Shown: in pieces, positions 34,284 to 43,035 of the stretch
Layout of the letters: the number at the start of each line of letters is the position of its first letter
Position numbering within the stretch: position 1 is the stretch's first letter
Origin: Bradyrhizobium sp. AS23.2
Lineage (GTDB): Bacteria; Pseudomonadota; Alphaproteobacteria; Rhizobiales; Xanthobacteraceae
Direction of reading: 5' to 3'
Assembly (NCBI RefSeq): GCF_001908185.1
Contig: NZ_LGHM01000028.1
Coordinates: 1 to 64,000, forward strand
DNA: 64,000 bases
The notes under the pieces: generated by a model
Database searches by the model: none
Told to the model about the DNA's origin: nothing
Seen by the model: the letters and a program-made list of their open reading frames with translations, nothing else
Position numbers and translations under genes: made by a program

Positions 34284-34457
34284 TCTCGTGCCCCGGACGC
34301 AGCGCAGCGTCTCTTCGACGGTGCGCTGCTGAGCCGGGGCCCATGTCGCAGGGGAGTCCGTGGCCTCTGGGTCCCGGCTCTGCGCCGCAACGCCGTCAGC
34401 GCGTTCACGCGCGTCTTCGACGCGCTATGCGCGTTGCAGCTTGTCCGGGACAAGAGT
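34284..34457. repeat. ~175-bp dispersed repeat, copy B (inverted relative to copy A)
   Basis: Read on the minus strand, this block follows 4396-4572 phrase by phrase, from GTCCCGGAC at one end to CCGGGGCACGAGA at the other, with the central GGCGTTGCGGCGCAGAGCC conserved. The interval between glgA and the MpaB-like gene (34158-34472) is entirely repeats. Confidence 0.75.
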
Positions 34458-34472
34458 CAGAGGTCTTGGACC

Positions 34473-35423
34473 TCACTCCCTCCCCCGCACGTCCATCTGC
34501 GGCCGTCCGATCCAGGCCCTGTTGAGGCAGCGGGTCATCCAATCGGGTTGCAGCTCGCCCCGCAGCCGCGCCTGCGCTTCCTGGTAGGGACCGACGTAGC
34601 GCAGCCTGTGTGGCAATTTTGGATAGACGCGCCTTATCCATTTCAGCGCCTTGTCGGCAGACTTGGTGTCGCGCTCGTCGAGCTCAAAACCGAAGCCCGA
34701 GCGCAAGCGCTCGGGCAGCAGGCTGGCGGTAAGCGCGCGGTACCATCGGGGTGGCCGCAACCACGGACGCGCGCCATCAAAAATCTGCGCGGCGACCTCG
34801 CGTGCCGCCGCGCTGACAGTCAACGTGTCCGACTGCGCCATCGCCGTGGCGTAGGCCGCAAAGCCGGCCCAGTCCGCCGGCAGGTCGTCCGCCGTCAATC
34901 CAAACAAGGCGCCGAACATTCGGCTCTCGGTCCAATAGCGCTCGCGCTCCTCCGCCGAGAGCGGCGGCAGGACCAGATCATGCGCCATGAGCGCGGTGTC
35001 GGACAGCGTCGCGTGAACCCAGCGCAGCGCCGCGATGTCGTTGGCACAATAGCGCGAGCCCGCCGCGAAGGGACCCACGGTCTCGGGCATCCGGCCTGAT
35101 ATCATGCCGTGGCGCCGGTGCAGCTGCCGGGACGACAGCAGCGCCCGGTCGAGCGAGCCGAACACCATGGCAAAGACGATGTCGAAGGTGCGATGGAAGC
35201 GGCCGATCGGATCGGCAAGGGTCCGCGAGTGCTCGGCGATGGCGGCAGCGACCCAAGGATGCGCAAGTTGAAGCAACAACGCGCGGCCGGCGCCGAGAAA
35301 GATGACAGCTTCCCGGTCGATCTGCCAGGTTACCGAGGACGGACCGAACACGCCGGCGACCGGTCCCGCCGCGTTTGCCCGGACCCTGTCGAGGATAGTT
35401 TCAAGATCGTTCTCGGACACCAC
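34473..35423 (-). CDS. MpaB-like oxygenase (DUF2236 family)
   Basis: A ~316-residue protein of the MpaB/latex-clearing-protein family (DUF2236), a haem-binding group with conserved histidines. Visible markers are AVIFLGAGRALLLQLAHPWVAAAIAEHS, RWVHATLSDTALMAHD, and the DDLPADWAGFAAYATAM helix. Family enzymes include rubber oxygenases, but most bacterial members have no assigned substrate. The start is one of two tandem GTG codons (35423/35420) with AAAGG upstream; a TTG at 35474 would give 333 residues. It forms a minus-strand pair with the patatin gene 80 bases upstream. Confidence 0.75.
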   Translation of the reverse strand: MVSENDLETILDRVRANAAGPVAGVFGPSSVTWQIDREAVIFLGAGRALLLQLAHPWVAAAIAEHSRTLADPIGRFHRTFDIVFAMVFGSLDRALLSSRQLHRRHGMISGRMPETVGPFAAGSRYCANDIAALRWVHATLSDTALMAHDLVLPPLSAEERERYWTESRMFGALFGLTADDLPADWAGFAAYATAMAQSDTLTVSAAAREVAAQIFDGARPWLRPPRWYRALTASLLPERLRSGFGFELDERDTKSADKALKWIRRVYPKLPHRLRYVGPYQEAQARLRGELQPDWMTRCLNRAWIGRPQMDVRGRE

Positions 35424-35503
35424 TTGCAGGGCCTTTCGACTGCAGACGCCTACGATCCGCAAGGCCTGTGGCAATTCGATGAAATGAACGACGGCTTGTG
35501 GCG

Positions 35504-36658
35504 CTATTCCGCGGCCATCGGCATCTCGTCCAGATGCTCGTGCAGCACCACGCCCGATAGCGGATCGAATTCACCGATCCACGGCGCGCGCGCCAGCACC
35601 GACCGGGTATGCGCGTAGCCGGCGGCCCAGCGCTGCATGATGCCCGACGGGCTGAAGTCGATGTCTTTGGTATAGGTCTCGCGATCGAGCCGCGGTGCCA
35701 GCAACCGCACCACGTGCATGCGCGTCGAACAGCCATAGCTGATCAAGTCCCTCACCGCGGGATCATCGCGCTCGCTCTCGGGCAACCGTGCCGCAAGCTG
35801 GTTGATGACGTGGCGCAGCCGATGGGCCTGCTGCTGGCGCTCGATCTGGCTCGCGATCCGGCTGGAATACTGCACGTCCTTGTGCCGGGTCAGGACCTCC
35901 CCCATCGTCGTCGGCTCCGCGCCGACGGGATTCCACAGATGCACGGAGAAGATCAGCGAATCCTTGCGCGGATTGTCGTCGAACACGGCTTCCGTCGGCG
36001 AGTTCGACAGTATGCCGCCGTCCCAATAGAGCTCGCCATCGATACGCACCGCCGGGAAGGCCGGCGGCAGCGCGCCCGAGGCCATGACGTGCTTCACCGT
36101 CAGCTCACCGTCGCGGCTGTCGAAATAGCGCATCTGGCTGGAGCCGACATGTGCCGCACCGACCGTGAGACGCGGCGAGCAGCGATTGGCAAGGCCGAAA
36201 TCGACGAGCTCGCACAGCGTGTCCTCCAGCGGCGCAGTCGAATAGTAGCCGGTCCGATCGGCGCCGAGCGGATAGGAATCGCCGGCATGCGCCAGCAGAT
36301 TGGGCCGGAAGAAGCCGGCAATGCCGTTGGTGACGATCGACCAATAGGCCAGCTTGTCGTCGAAGCCGAGAACACCGGTGCGCAGAGTCCAGACCGGATT
36401 TTGCTCCATCCGCTTCCAGAACTCCTTCAGGCGCGCGAGCCGGTTCTCCGCTGCGTTGCCAGCGATCAGACTCGCATTGATGGCCCCGATCGAGGTCCCG
36501 ATGACCCAGTCCGGCTCGATGCCCGCCTCGTGCAGGGCCTGGTAGACGCCCGCTTGATACGAGCCGAGCGCGCCGCCGCCTTGCAGCACCAACACGATTT
36601 GTCCAGGCAGGTCCTTGGACCTGCACCCCCCCGGCATTTCCCTGCATGCTCGTCGCAC
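35504..36658 (-). CDS. Patatin-like phospholipase
   Basis: A ~380-residue acyl hydrolase. The oxyanion hole is GGGALGSYQAG, the nucleophile elbow is Gly-Thr-Ser-Ile-Gly, and the catalytic Asp lies in WDGGILSNSP, so the Ser-Asp dyad is complete. The C-terminal region with RQQQAHRLRHVINQL and SPSGIMQRW resembles rhizobial patatins thought to act on lipid or polyester stores. The start is uncertain: GTG 36658 or ATG 36637. The best-spaced AGGAG instead serves an ATG (36647) in a frame that would join only if one base of the seven-C run at 36626-36632 were absent. Confidence 0.85.
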   Translation of the reverse strand: MRRACREMPGGCRSKDLPGQIVLVLQGGGALGSYQAGVYQALHEAGIEPDWVIGTSIGAINASLIAGNAAENRLARLKEFWKRMEQNPVWTLRTGVLGFDDKLAYWSIVTNGIAGFFRPNLLAHAGDSYPLGADRTGYYSTAPLEDTLCELVDFGLANRCSPRLTVGAAHVGSSQMRYFDSRDGELTVKHVMASGALPPAFPAVRIDGELYWDGGILSNSPTEAVFDDNPRKDSLIFSVHLWNPVGAEPTTMGEVLTRHKDVQYSSRIASQIERQQQAHRLRHVINQLAARLPESERDDPAVRDLISYGCSTRMHVVRLLAPRLDRETYTKDIDFSPSGIMQRWAAGYAHTRSVLARAPWIGEFDPLSGVVLHEHLDEMPMAAE

Positions 36659-36781
36659 TCCTGCTCCAGAGAGCTTGCCTGTCTCTTCTTCGCAAAATCC
36701 TCCAACATTGTTACGCCCGGCGACCGTCAGCCGTCCAGCAACCGTCGTCCGGAAGGGGGTGACCGCGGAACCGGCGGAGCG

Positions 36782-36949
36782 TTAACGCTTGGCCGGGGCC
36801 TCCTGTGGCGGATCGTCGTCAGCGATGGCACGCCAGGCGGCGCCGTCGAGATCGTCGTACTGGCCGCTTCGGAGCGACCAGAGGAAGGCCACGAGGCCGG
36901 CAAGACCGAGCATGAGCGCCAGCGGTACCAGGATGACCAGGATCTCCAT
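36782..36949 (-). CDS. fixS: cbb3-type cytochrome oxidase assembly protein FixS/CcoS
   Basis: A 55-residue protein, MEILVILVPLALMLGLAGLV at the start, with one membrane segment and an acidic tail (YDDLDGAAWRAIADDD). The size, the single helix and the W-x-x-R-x-G-x-Y-D-D-L pattern are those of CcoS, needed to insert haem and copper into CcoN. Its ATG overlaps the fixI stop (TGATG), so the two are translationally coupled. It is the last gene of fixGHIS. Confidence 0.93.
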   Translation of the reverse strand: MEILVILVPLALMLGLAGLVAFLWSLRSGQYDDLDGAAWRAIADDDPPQEAPAKR

Positions 36950-39141
36950 CACACGATCTCCCGCGAGGCGCTGCGTGCGCGCAGCGAATTCAGCATGACC
37001 AGGATCGAGGACCCGCTCATGGCAGCCGCAGCAATCAGGGGCGTCACGACGCCGCTGATCGCGACCGGCACGGCGAGGACGTTATAGCCGATCGCAAGCC
37101 AAAGATTTTGCCGCATCAGGTGCAGCGCCTTGCGCGCGGAGTCGATGGCGGCCACGACCGGCGCCAGCGGCCGGCCGAGGAAGACGAGATCGGCGGTGGC
37201 CTGGCTGAGGTGGGCGGCCGAGATCGGCGACATCGAGACATGAGCCGCCGCCAGCGATGGCGCATCGTTCATGCCGTCGCCGACCATCAGCACTTTTGCG
37301 CCGCGCCGCTTCAACTCCTCGATCCGCGCGATCTTGTCGGCCGGCGTGACACCGGCGCGCCATTCGGCGATGCCCAGCGCATGGGCCGCGGCTATCACCG
37401 CGGGCTCGCGATCGCCGGAGAGGATCTCCATGCCGATGTTGCGCGCCTTCAGCGCCGCGATCACGGCCTGGGCATCCGGGCGCAGGCCCTGCCGCACCGA
37501 GAGAATGAATTTGTCGCCACCCTTGCTGAAGGCCACGATGGAGGCCTCGGGATCGAAACCGGTCGTGTCGGCGACCAGCGCCTCGGCGCCGCAGAAGGAC
37601 GCACGGCCAAGACGGATCTCAACGCCATCGACCGTCGCGCGCACGCCCTGCCCGGCCTCCTCGACTGCGCCGACGATCGGCGATCTGGCGCCGGCGGCCT
37701 GCGCGACCGCCGCGGCCACCGGATGATGGCTCGACAGCGCGAGCCGGCCGGCGAGCTCGAAGATATCGGCGGGAATGTCGGCCGCGTTCATCACTTCGAG
37801 ATCGGGCAGCGTCAGCGTGCCGGTCTTGTCGAAGATGACGTGGTCCGCTTCGGCCAGCCGCTCGATCGCATCGCCGGAATTGAGCAGAACGCCGGACTTG
37901 AACATCGCGCCCGAGGCCACCGTCTGCACGGTCGGGATCGCAAGGCCGAGCGCGCAGGGACAGGTGATGATCAGCACGGCAACGCCGGTGACCATCGCAT
38001 CGTGCCAGCCCGCGCCGGCGATGACCCAGCCGATGATGGTGAGCAGCGCGGTCGCATGCACGACAGGCGCGTACAGCCGCGAGGCGCGGTCGGCGAGCCG
38101 CATGTAGCGCGAGCGCGCCTGCAACGCGTTGTCGAGCAGCCGCGTGATCTCCGCGAGCAGCGTCGCCTCCGACGCCGCCGAGACCCGCACCCGCAGCGTG
38201 CCCGAGATGCTCATCGATCCGGCATAGACCGGCGTGCCGTGCTCGGCCGTGACATAGAGCGTCTCACCGGTGATCAGGCTCTGGTCGATCTCGGAGCGTC
38301 CCTCGATCACAGTGCCGTCGACCGCGCAGCGCTCGCCGGGCCGCAGCAACACGATGTCGCCGGGATGGATCGCCGCCACCGGCACCTGCGAGATCTCGTC
38401 AGGCCCGATGAACTTCGCCGCCGTCTCCGCCTTCAGCGCCGCGAGATTGCCCGCGACAGCGCGGGTCCGCCGCCGCATGTTCTGGTCGAGGAAGCGGCCC
38501 ACCAGCAGGAAGGTGAGCAGCATGATCGCGGCGTCGAAATAGGCGTGCTCGGCGTGATGGATGGTCTCGACCACGGACATGCCGAGCGCGAGGATCACAC
38601 CGATCGAGATCGGGACGTCCATGTTGGTGGTCTTGGCCGACAGCGCGCGCCAGGCCGAGCGGAAAAACGGCTGGCCGGCATAGGCCGCCGCCGGTAGCGC
38701 GATCAGCGCCGACAGCCAGTGGAAGAAGTCGCGCTGCTCGGGCAGCATGTCCGAGACGTTGCCCGACCACACCGGGATCGACAGCATCATCACGTTCATG
38801 GTCGCGAACGCGGCGACGCCGAGGCAGCGCAGCAAGAAGCGCGATTCGGCGACCTCGGTCTCTTCCGCGCTCTCGGTCTCGAATGGATAGGCCTTGTAGC
38901 CGAGCTCCTCGAGCCGATCGATGAAGCGGGCCGGGTCGAGCGTGCCCTGCTTCCATTCCAGCGCAACGCGGCGGTCGGTGAGGTTCACGCGCGCCAGCGT
39001 GACGTCGGGAATGGCGGACAGGCCGCGTTCGATCTTGGCCATGCAGCCGGCGCAGTGAACGCCCTCGACCGCGAGATCGATGTGCTGGACACCCTCGCCC
39101 GCAGTCCGGACGTAATGCGAAAAGTCCCGCGTGACCTGCAT
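36949..39141 (-). CDS. fixI: Copper-transporting P-type ATPase FixI/CcoI
   Basis: A 730-residue P1B-type ATPase that exports or delivers copper for the CuB site of cbb3 oxidase. The N-terminal heavy-metal domain has Cys30-x-x-Cys33 (EGVHCAGCMAKIE). The membrane copper site is ITCPCALGLA, the phosphorylated Asp lies in FDKTGTLT, the nucleotide domain has SSHHPVAAAV, and the hinge is VGDGMNDAPSL. The start at 39141 (MQVTRDFSHY) lies 11 bases after fixH. Eight membrane helices fit the family. Confidence 0.95.
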   Translation of the reverse strand: MQVTRDFSHYVRTAGEGVQHIDLAVEGVHCAGCMAKIERGLSAIPDVTLARVNLTDRRVALEWKQGTLDPARFIDRLEELGYKAYPFETESAEETEVAESRFLLRCLGVAAFATMNVMMLSIPVWSGNVSDMLPEQRDFFHWLSALIALPAAAYAGQPFFRSAWRALSAKTTNMDVPISIGVILALGMSVVETIHHAEHAYFDAAIMLLTFLLVGRFLDQNMRRRTRAVAGNLAALKAETAAKFIGPDEISQVPVAAIHPGDIVLLRPGERCAVDGTVIEGRSEIDQSLITGETLYVTAEHGTPVYAGSMSISGTLRVRVSAASEATLLAEITRLLDNALQARSRYMRLADRASRLYAPVVHATALLTIIGWVIAGAGWHDAMVTGVAVLIITCPCALGLAIPTVQTVASGAMFKSGVLLNSGDAIERLAEADHVIFDKTGTLTLPDLEVMNAADIPADIFELAGRLALSSHHPVAAAVAQAAGARSPIVGAVEEAGQGVRATVDGVEIRLGRASFCGAEALVADTTGFDPEASIVAFSKGGDKFILSVRQGLRPDAQAVIAALKARNIGMEILSGDREPAVIAAAHALGIAEWRAGVTPADKIARIEELKRRGAKVLMVGDGMNDAPSLAAAHVSMSPISAAHLSQATADLVFLGRPLAPVVAAIDSARKALHLMRQNLWLAIGYNVLAVPVAISGVVTPLIAAAAMSGSSILVMLNSLRARSASREIV

Positions 39142-39152
39142 GACGAAATCCC

Positions 39153-39638
39153 TCAGTTCAGGATCACGCGGTTGCGCGACAGGAAGACGCGCGTCCCGCG
39201 CGCTTCGCCTTCGATCACCAGATCCCACTGGCCTGACGCAACGGTCGCGGCGGTGCCGCGATAGACGCCGATGCCGGCTTCAGTGAGCTCAACCGGGAGA
39301 TCGGCGCGCTTGTCGGTCGGCCGCTCGAGGCGTCCGCCGAACTTCAAGCCCGTCACCGGCCGGCCGGCCGCGTCGCGCGCCTCGACCTGAAGCGCGGCAC
39401 CTCCGTCGGCGCGGCGTTCGATATGGGCGTTGACCTGCCATTTGCGCGCGGCCTGGTCGTGCGCCGCCGAGATCTCACGGTCATAGGTGAGACCTGCGGC
39501 ATAGGGGCTATCGACGTCGGTGCCGGGCAACGTCGCGATCGCGAGCTTCATCATGGTCACGTTGACGCCGATGACGACGCCGAAGAAGGCGACCAGCATC
39601 AGGAAGACCTTGGTTCCGGTCAGTGGCTTGGATGCCAT
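39153..39638 (-). CDS. fixH: cbb3 oxidase assembly protein FixH/CcoH
   Basis: A 161-residue protein with one N-terminal membrane anchor (VFLMLVAFFGVVIGVNVTMM) and a periplasmic beta-sandwich containing the Y-D-R-E and G-x-W-x-L motifs (GLTYDREISAAHDQAARKWQ, GQWDLVIEGE). FixH stabilises early assembly intermediates of cbb3 oxidase. It is the second gene of fixGHIS, 15 bases after fixG. Confidence 0.95.
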   Translation of the reverse strand: MASKPLTGTKVFLMLVAFFGVVIGVNVTMMKLAIATLPGTDVDSPYAAGLTYDREISAAHDQAARKWQVNAHIERRADGGAALQVEARDAAGRPVTGLKFGGRLERPTDKRADLPVELTEAGIGVYRGTAATVASGQWDLVIEGEARGTRVFLSRNRVILN

Positions 39639-39653
39639 GGCAGTCTCCTGGTC

Positions 39654-41117
39654 TTACGGCGAGACGAAATTGTCGGTCGTGGAAGCGGCCTCGCCAAGCC
39701 CGATATCGGTGACGTGGAAGCGGACCGGGATCGACTTCTCCGGATTGCTCTCCGCCGGCGCGGTGACGAGCAGGCGCAGCTCGCTGGTCGCGTCGCGCGG
39801 GATCACGATCATCGGCCGGTCCGGCGTCACCGAATCGACGCCGACGACATGGATCGTCGCGTTGACCGGGCCGTCCGCGTCGATCGCGATGACGCGATCA
39901 TAGCCGCTCTTGTTCAACAGCCGGACCGTGTAGGCGTTGCGGATCGAGCCGTCGCTGAGCTTGACCGCGACCGGATTGCGGTCGTGCAGCACGTTGACGT
40001 CGAGCAGACTGCGCATCGCCAGCGTGTACAGCATGATGCCGCCGACAGCCGCGATGATGGCGCTATAGACAATGGTGCGGGGCCGCACGATCCGGTAGAT
40101 CGGCGCCTTGCCTTCCTGGCGGCGCTGGATGTTGATGTCGTTGTCATAGCCGATCAGTCGGGTCGGCCGGCCGATCTTCGTCATGACGTTGTCGCAGGCG
40201 TCGATGCAGAGCCCGCACTGGATACATTCGAGCTGCGGCCCGTTGCGGATGTCGATGCCGGTCGGGCAGACCGCGACGCATTGGTAGCAATCGACGCAGT
40301 CGCCGACATGCTCGCCGAGCGCGCGCAGCTCGGCCGCCTTCTTGACTGACGTACGCTTCTCGCCGCGATCGTAACGGTAGGTGACGTTGAGCGCCCACTC
40401 GTCGGTGAGCGCCGCCTGGATGCGCGGCCACGGGCACATATAGGTGCAGACCTGCTCGCGCATGTAGCCGGCGAGCACATAGGTCGTCGCGGTGAGGATG
40501 CCGATCCAGATATAGGCGACCATCGGCGCCTGGAAGGTCAGGAGCTCCTTCACCAGCGTCGGGGCGTCACTGAAATAGAGCACCCAGGCGCCGCCGGTCC
40601 ACCACGCGATCATGAGCCAGATCGAGTGCTTGAGCGCGATCTCGAAGACGCGCCGCGGCGTCAAACCGGATGACTTGTCTTTCTTCATCCGCTCGCGGCG
40701 GTCGCCCTCGACGAACCGCTCGACGGCGTAGAACAGGTCGGTCCACACCGTCTGCGGGCAGAGATAGCCGCACCAGATGCGGCCGCCGACGGAGTTCATC
40801 AGGAACAGCGCCACGGCAGCCACGATCAACAGGCCGGTGAAATAGTAGACCTCCTGCGGCCACAGCTCGATGAAGAAGAAGTAGAAGCGGCTGTTGGGGA
40901 GATCGATCAGCACCGCCTGGCTGGGGGCGCCGAGGCCACGATTCCAGCGCACGAACGGCAGGAAGTAGTAGACGCCGAGACAGAACGCCATCAGGCCCCA
41001 TTTGATCCGGCGGAAGGTGCCGGAGGTGCTCTGGGGATAGACCTTCTTGTGGGCTGCGTAGAGCGGCCCGTAGTCGTCGTCCGATGTGAGTTCGTTCGGG
41101 TTCACGGTCTTGTTCAT
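39654..41117 (-). CDS. fixG: Membrane iron-sulfur protein FixG/CcoG
   Basis: A 487-residue inner-membrane protein with about five membrane helices and two 4Fe-4S clusters in a ferredoxin domain (CVDCYQCVAVCPTGIDI and CIQCGLCIDACD). Extra cysteine motifs are WCGYLCPQTVW and CTYMCPWPRIQ. The C-terminal ~150 residues form a periplasmic immunoglobulin-like domain. CcoG reduces copper for cbb3 maturation. It is the first gene of fixGHIS, and a FixK2-type box lies 59 bases above the start. Confidence 0.95.
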   Translation of the reverse strand: MNKTVNPNELTSDDDYGPLYAAHKKVYPQSTSGTFRRIKWGLMAFCLGVYYFLPFVRWNRGLGAPSQAVLIDLPNSRFYFFFIELWPQEVYYFTGLLIVAAVALFLMNSVGGRIWCGYLCPQTVWTDLFYAVERFVEGDRRERMKKDKSSGLTPRRVFEIALKHSIWLMIAWWTGGAWVLYFSDAPTLVKELLTFQAPMVAYIWIGILTATTYVLAGYMREQVCTYMCPWPRIQAALTDEWALNVTYRYDRGEKRTSVKKAAELRALGEHVGDCVDCYQCVAVCPTGIDIRNGPQLECIQCGLCIDACDNVMTKIGRPTRLIGYDNDINIQRRQEGKAPIYRIVRPRTIVYSAIIAAVGGIMLYTLAMRSLLDVNVLHDRNPVAVKLSDGSIRNAYTVRLLNKSGYDRVIAIDADGPVNATIHVVGVDSVTPDRPMIVIPRDATSELRLLVTAPAESNPEKSIPVRFHVTDIGLGEAASTTDNFVSP

Positions 41118-41175
41118 CGCTTGGAATTTCTCGAAAAGGTGCGATTAAACCTTAGACCCGACGCCGCCGCGTCAG

Positions 41176-41189
41176 TTGATCCAGCTCAA
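41176..41189. promoter_or_regulatory. FixK2-type box upstream of fixG
   Basis: TTGAT-CCAG-CTCAA matches the anaerobox TTGAT-N4-ATCAA at nine of ten positions. Its near edge is 59 bases from the fixG start, essentially the same spacing as the fixN box. Confidence 0.75.
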
Positions 41190-41217
41190 GCGGGGGCACT
41201 TTTGTTCGCCCCCGCTT
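41188..41217 (-). terminator. Hairpin at the end of fixNOQP
   Basis: AAGCGGGGGC and GCCCCCGCTT form a perfect 10-bp stem, 12 bases after the fixP stop. No T run follows. Its distal arm overlaps the fixG FixK2 box by two bases. Confidence 0.65.
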
Positions 41218-41229
41218 GCATCCAGTCGG

Positions 41230-42105
41230 CTATTTTCCACCGCCCAGCGAGTGGACGTACACCGCCATCGCCTTGATGGTGGCCGGGTCGAGCCGCCCTT
41301 CCCAGGCCGGCATCACGCCCGCGCGGCCCTGGCTGATGGTCTCGATCAGGGTCGCCTCGTCAGAGCCATAGAGCCAGATCTTGTCGGTCAGGTTCGGCGC
41401 GCCCATCTCCTGGTTGCCCTTGCCGCCGTCGCCGTGGCAGGCGACGCAGTTCTCGGTGAAGATCTTCTCGCCCTTGGCCGCGTCGTAGCCGTTGCGGGTC
41501 GGAAGACCCGACAGCGACCGCACGTAATTAGCCACCGTGACGATCTCGTCCGGCTTCAGGACGCCGTCCTTGCCGAAGGCGAGCATCTGGCCCTCATGCG
41601 TCTTGGCGTGGCCGGAGCGCGCGCCGAACTGGATGGTCTGCATGATCTGCTCGAGCGTGCCGCCCCACAGCCAGTCGTCGTCGTTCAGGTTCGGGAAGCC
41701 CTTCGCGCCTGCACCGCCGCTGCCGTGGCACGGCGCGCAATTGTCGCCGAACACGGTCCTGCCCTTGGCACGGGCGAGCGCCAGCAGGGCCGGGTCCTTC
41801 TCGATGTCGGCGAGAGGTGCCGCCGCCAACGCCGCCATCTTCTCACCGCGGAGCGTCTCGAGATTGGCGAGCTCCACCGCGAGGCTGGCGCGCGTCGAGT
41901 AGCCGAGCAGCCCGGTCGTATGGCTCGAGATCAGCGGCCAGGCCGGATAGACGATCCAGTAGCCGATCGACCAGATGATGGTGAGGTAGAAGCTGATCAC
42001 CCACCAGCGCGGCAGCGGCGTGTTGAGCTCCTTGATGCCGTCCCACTGATGTCCGGTCGTGGACTTGCCGGAGACGGAATCGATGTCGCTATGATGATCG
42101 GTCAT
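41230..42105 (-). CDS. fixP: cbb3 oxidase dihaem cytochrome c subunit FixP/CcoP
   Basis: A 291-residue membrane-anchored cytochrome. After a short cytoplasmic stretch (GHQWDGIKELNTPLPRWW) one helix leads to two periplasmic cytochrome c domains with CAPCHGSGG and CVACHGDGG haem sites, each with a distal Met. It passes electrons from the bc1 complex toward CcoO/CcoN. It is the last gene of fixNOQP. Confidence 0.96.
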   Translation of the reverse strand: MTDHHSDIDSVSGKSTTGHQWDGIKELNTPLPRWWVISFYLTIIWSIGYWIVYPAWPLISSHTTGLLGYSTRASLAVELANLETLRGEKMAALAAAPLADIEKDPALLALARAKGRTVFGDNCAPCHGSGGAGAKGFPNLNDDDWLWGGTLEQIMQTIQFGARSGHAKTHEGQMLAFGKDGVLKPDEIVTVANYVRSLSGLPTRNGYDAAKGEKIFTENCVACHGDGGKGNQEMGAPNLTDKIWLYGSDEATLIETISQGRAGVMPAWEGRLDPATIKAMAVYVHSLGGGK

Positions 42106-42111
42106 GATCTC

Positions 42112-42276
42112 TTACTCCTCCCGCAACGGCAGGTGTGCTGCTTCATCGAAAGCGGCCTTGTTGCGAGGCCAAAATGCGTAGGCGATGATCGCGAGAAAGA
42201 TCGCGACGAACACCGGCGTCCAGATCGTGGTCACGAGGCCAGACGCGAGATTGTCGAGTGTCAGGATGGCTTTCAT
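42112..42276 (-). CDS. fixQ: cbb3 oxidase small subunit FixQ/CcoQ
   Basis: A 54-residue protein starting MKAILTLDNLASGLVTTIWT with one membrane helix (VFVAIFLAIIAYAFW) and an acidic C-terminus. CcoQ stabilises the oxidase complex. It lies between fixO (13 bases) and fixP (6 bases), with AGAAGG before the ATG. Confidence 0.93.
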   Translation of the reverse strand: MKAILTLDNLASGLVTTIWTPVFVAIFLAIIAYAFWPRNKAAFDEAAHLPLREE

Positions 42277-42289
42277 CGTTCATGCCTTC

Positions 42290-43024
42290 TCAGCGAAGAT
42301 TGGCTTTCTCGTTGTAGATCTTGAAGTCGACCAGCGTGCCGAGCATCTGCAGGTAGGCGATCAGCGCGTCCATCTCGGTCGGCGTGCCGGTCTTGCCGTC
42401 GAAATTGCGCACCGCCGCCTTGGCGTAGCGCTTGCTGAAGGCATCGGTGCCGGCATTGTCCGGATCGGCCTGAGCCTTCAGGTCGGCGGCCGCGTTCGCG
42501 ATCTGGTCGTCGGTGTAGGGCACGCCGACAGCCCTCTGCGTGCGCATGTGGTCGGCGATCGTGTCCGGATCGACTTCATTGTGGGCCAGGAACGAATAGC
42601 CCGGCATGACCGACTGCGGCACGATCGCGCGCGGGTTGGTCAGATGGGTAACGTGCCAGTCGTCGGAATATTTGGCGCCAACGCGGGCAAGGTCGGGTCC
42701 GGTGCGCTTCGAGCCCCACTGGAACGGGTGGTCGTACATGCTCTCGGCGGCGAGCGAGAAGTGGCCGTAGCGCTCGACCTCGTCGCGCAAGGGACGGATC
42801 ATCTGCGAATGGCAGAGATAGCAGCCTTCGCGGACGTAGATATTGCGGCCTGCGAGCTCCAGCGGCGTATACGGCCTGACGCCGTCGACTGCCTCGATCG
42901 TGCTCTTGAGGTAGAACAGCGGCGTGATCTCGACGAGACCGCCGATCGAGATCACCAGCAGGATGCCGACGATCAGGATGATCGAGTTCTTTTCGAAGAC
43001 TTGGTGGCGTGTCCAGAACGACAT
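42290..43024 (-). CDS. fixO: cbb3 oxidase monohaem cytochrome c subunit FixO/CcoO
   Basis: A 244-residue cytochrome c with an N-terminal anchor ([21 protein letters not shown]) and one CYLCHSQM haem site. The conserved [16 protein letters not shown] and [14 protein letters not shown] stretches are diagnostic of CcoO. The start at 43024 ([10 protein letters not shown]) excludes an upstream frame that overlaps fixN. It is 11 bases after fixN. Confidence 0.96.
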   Translation of the reverse strand: MSFWTRHQVFEKNSIILIVGILLVISIGGLVEITPLFYLKSTIEAVDGVRPYTPLELAGRNIYVREGCYLCHSQMIRPLRDEVERYGHFSLAAESMYDHPFQWGSKRTGPDLARVGAKYSDDWHVTHLTNPRAIVPQSVMPGYSFLAHNEVDPDTIADHMRTQRAVGVPYTDDQIANAAADLKAQADPDNAGTDAFSKRYAKAAVRNFDGKTGTPTEMDALIAYLQMLGTLVDFKIYNEKANLR

Positions 43025-43035
43025 GGTGGAGCTCC

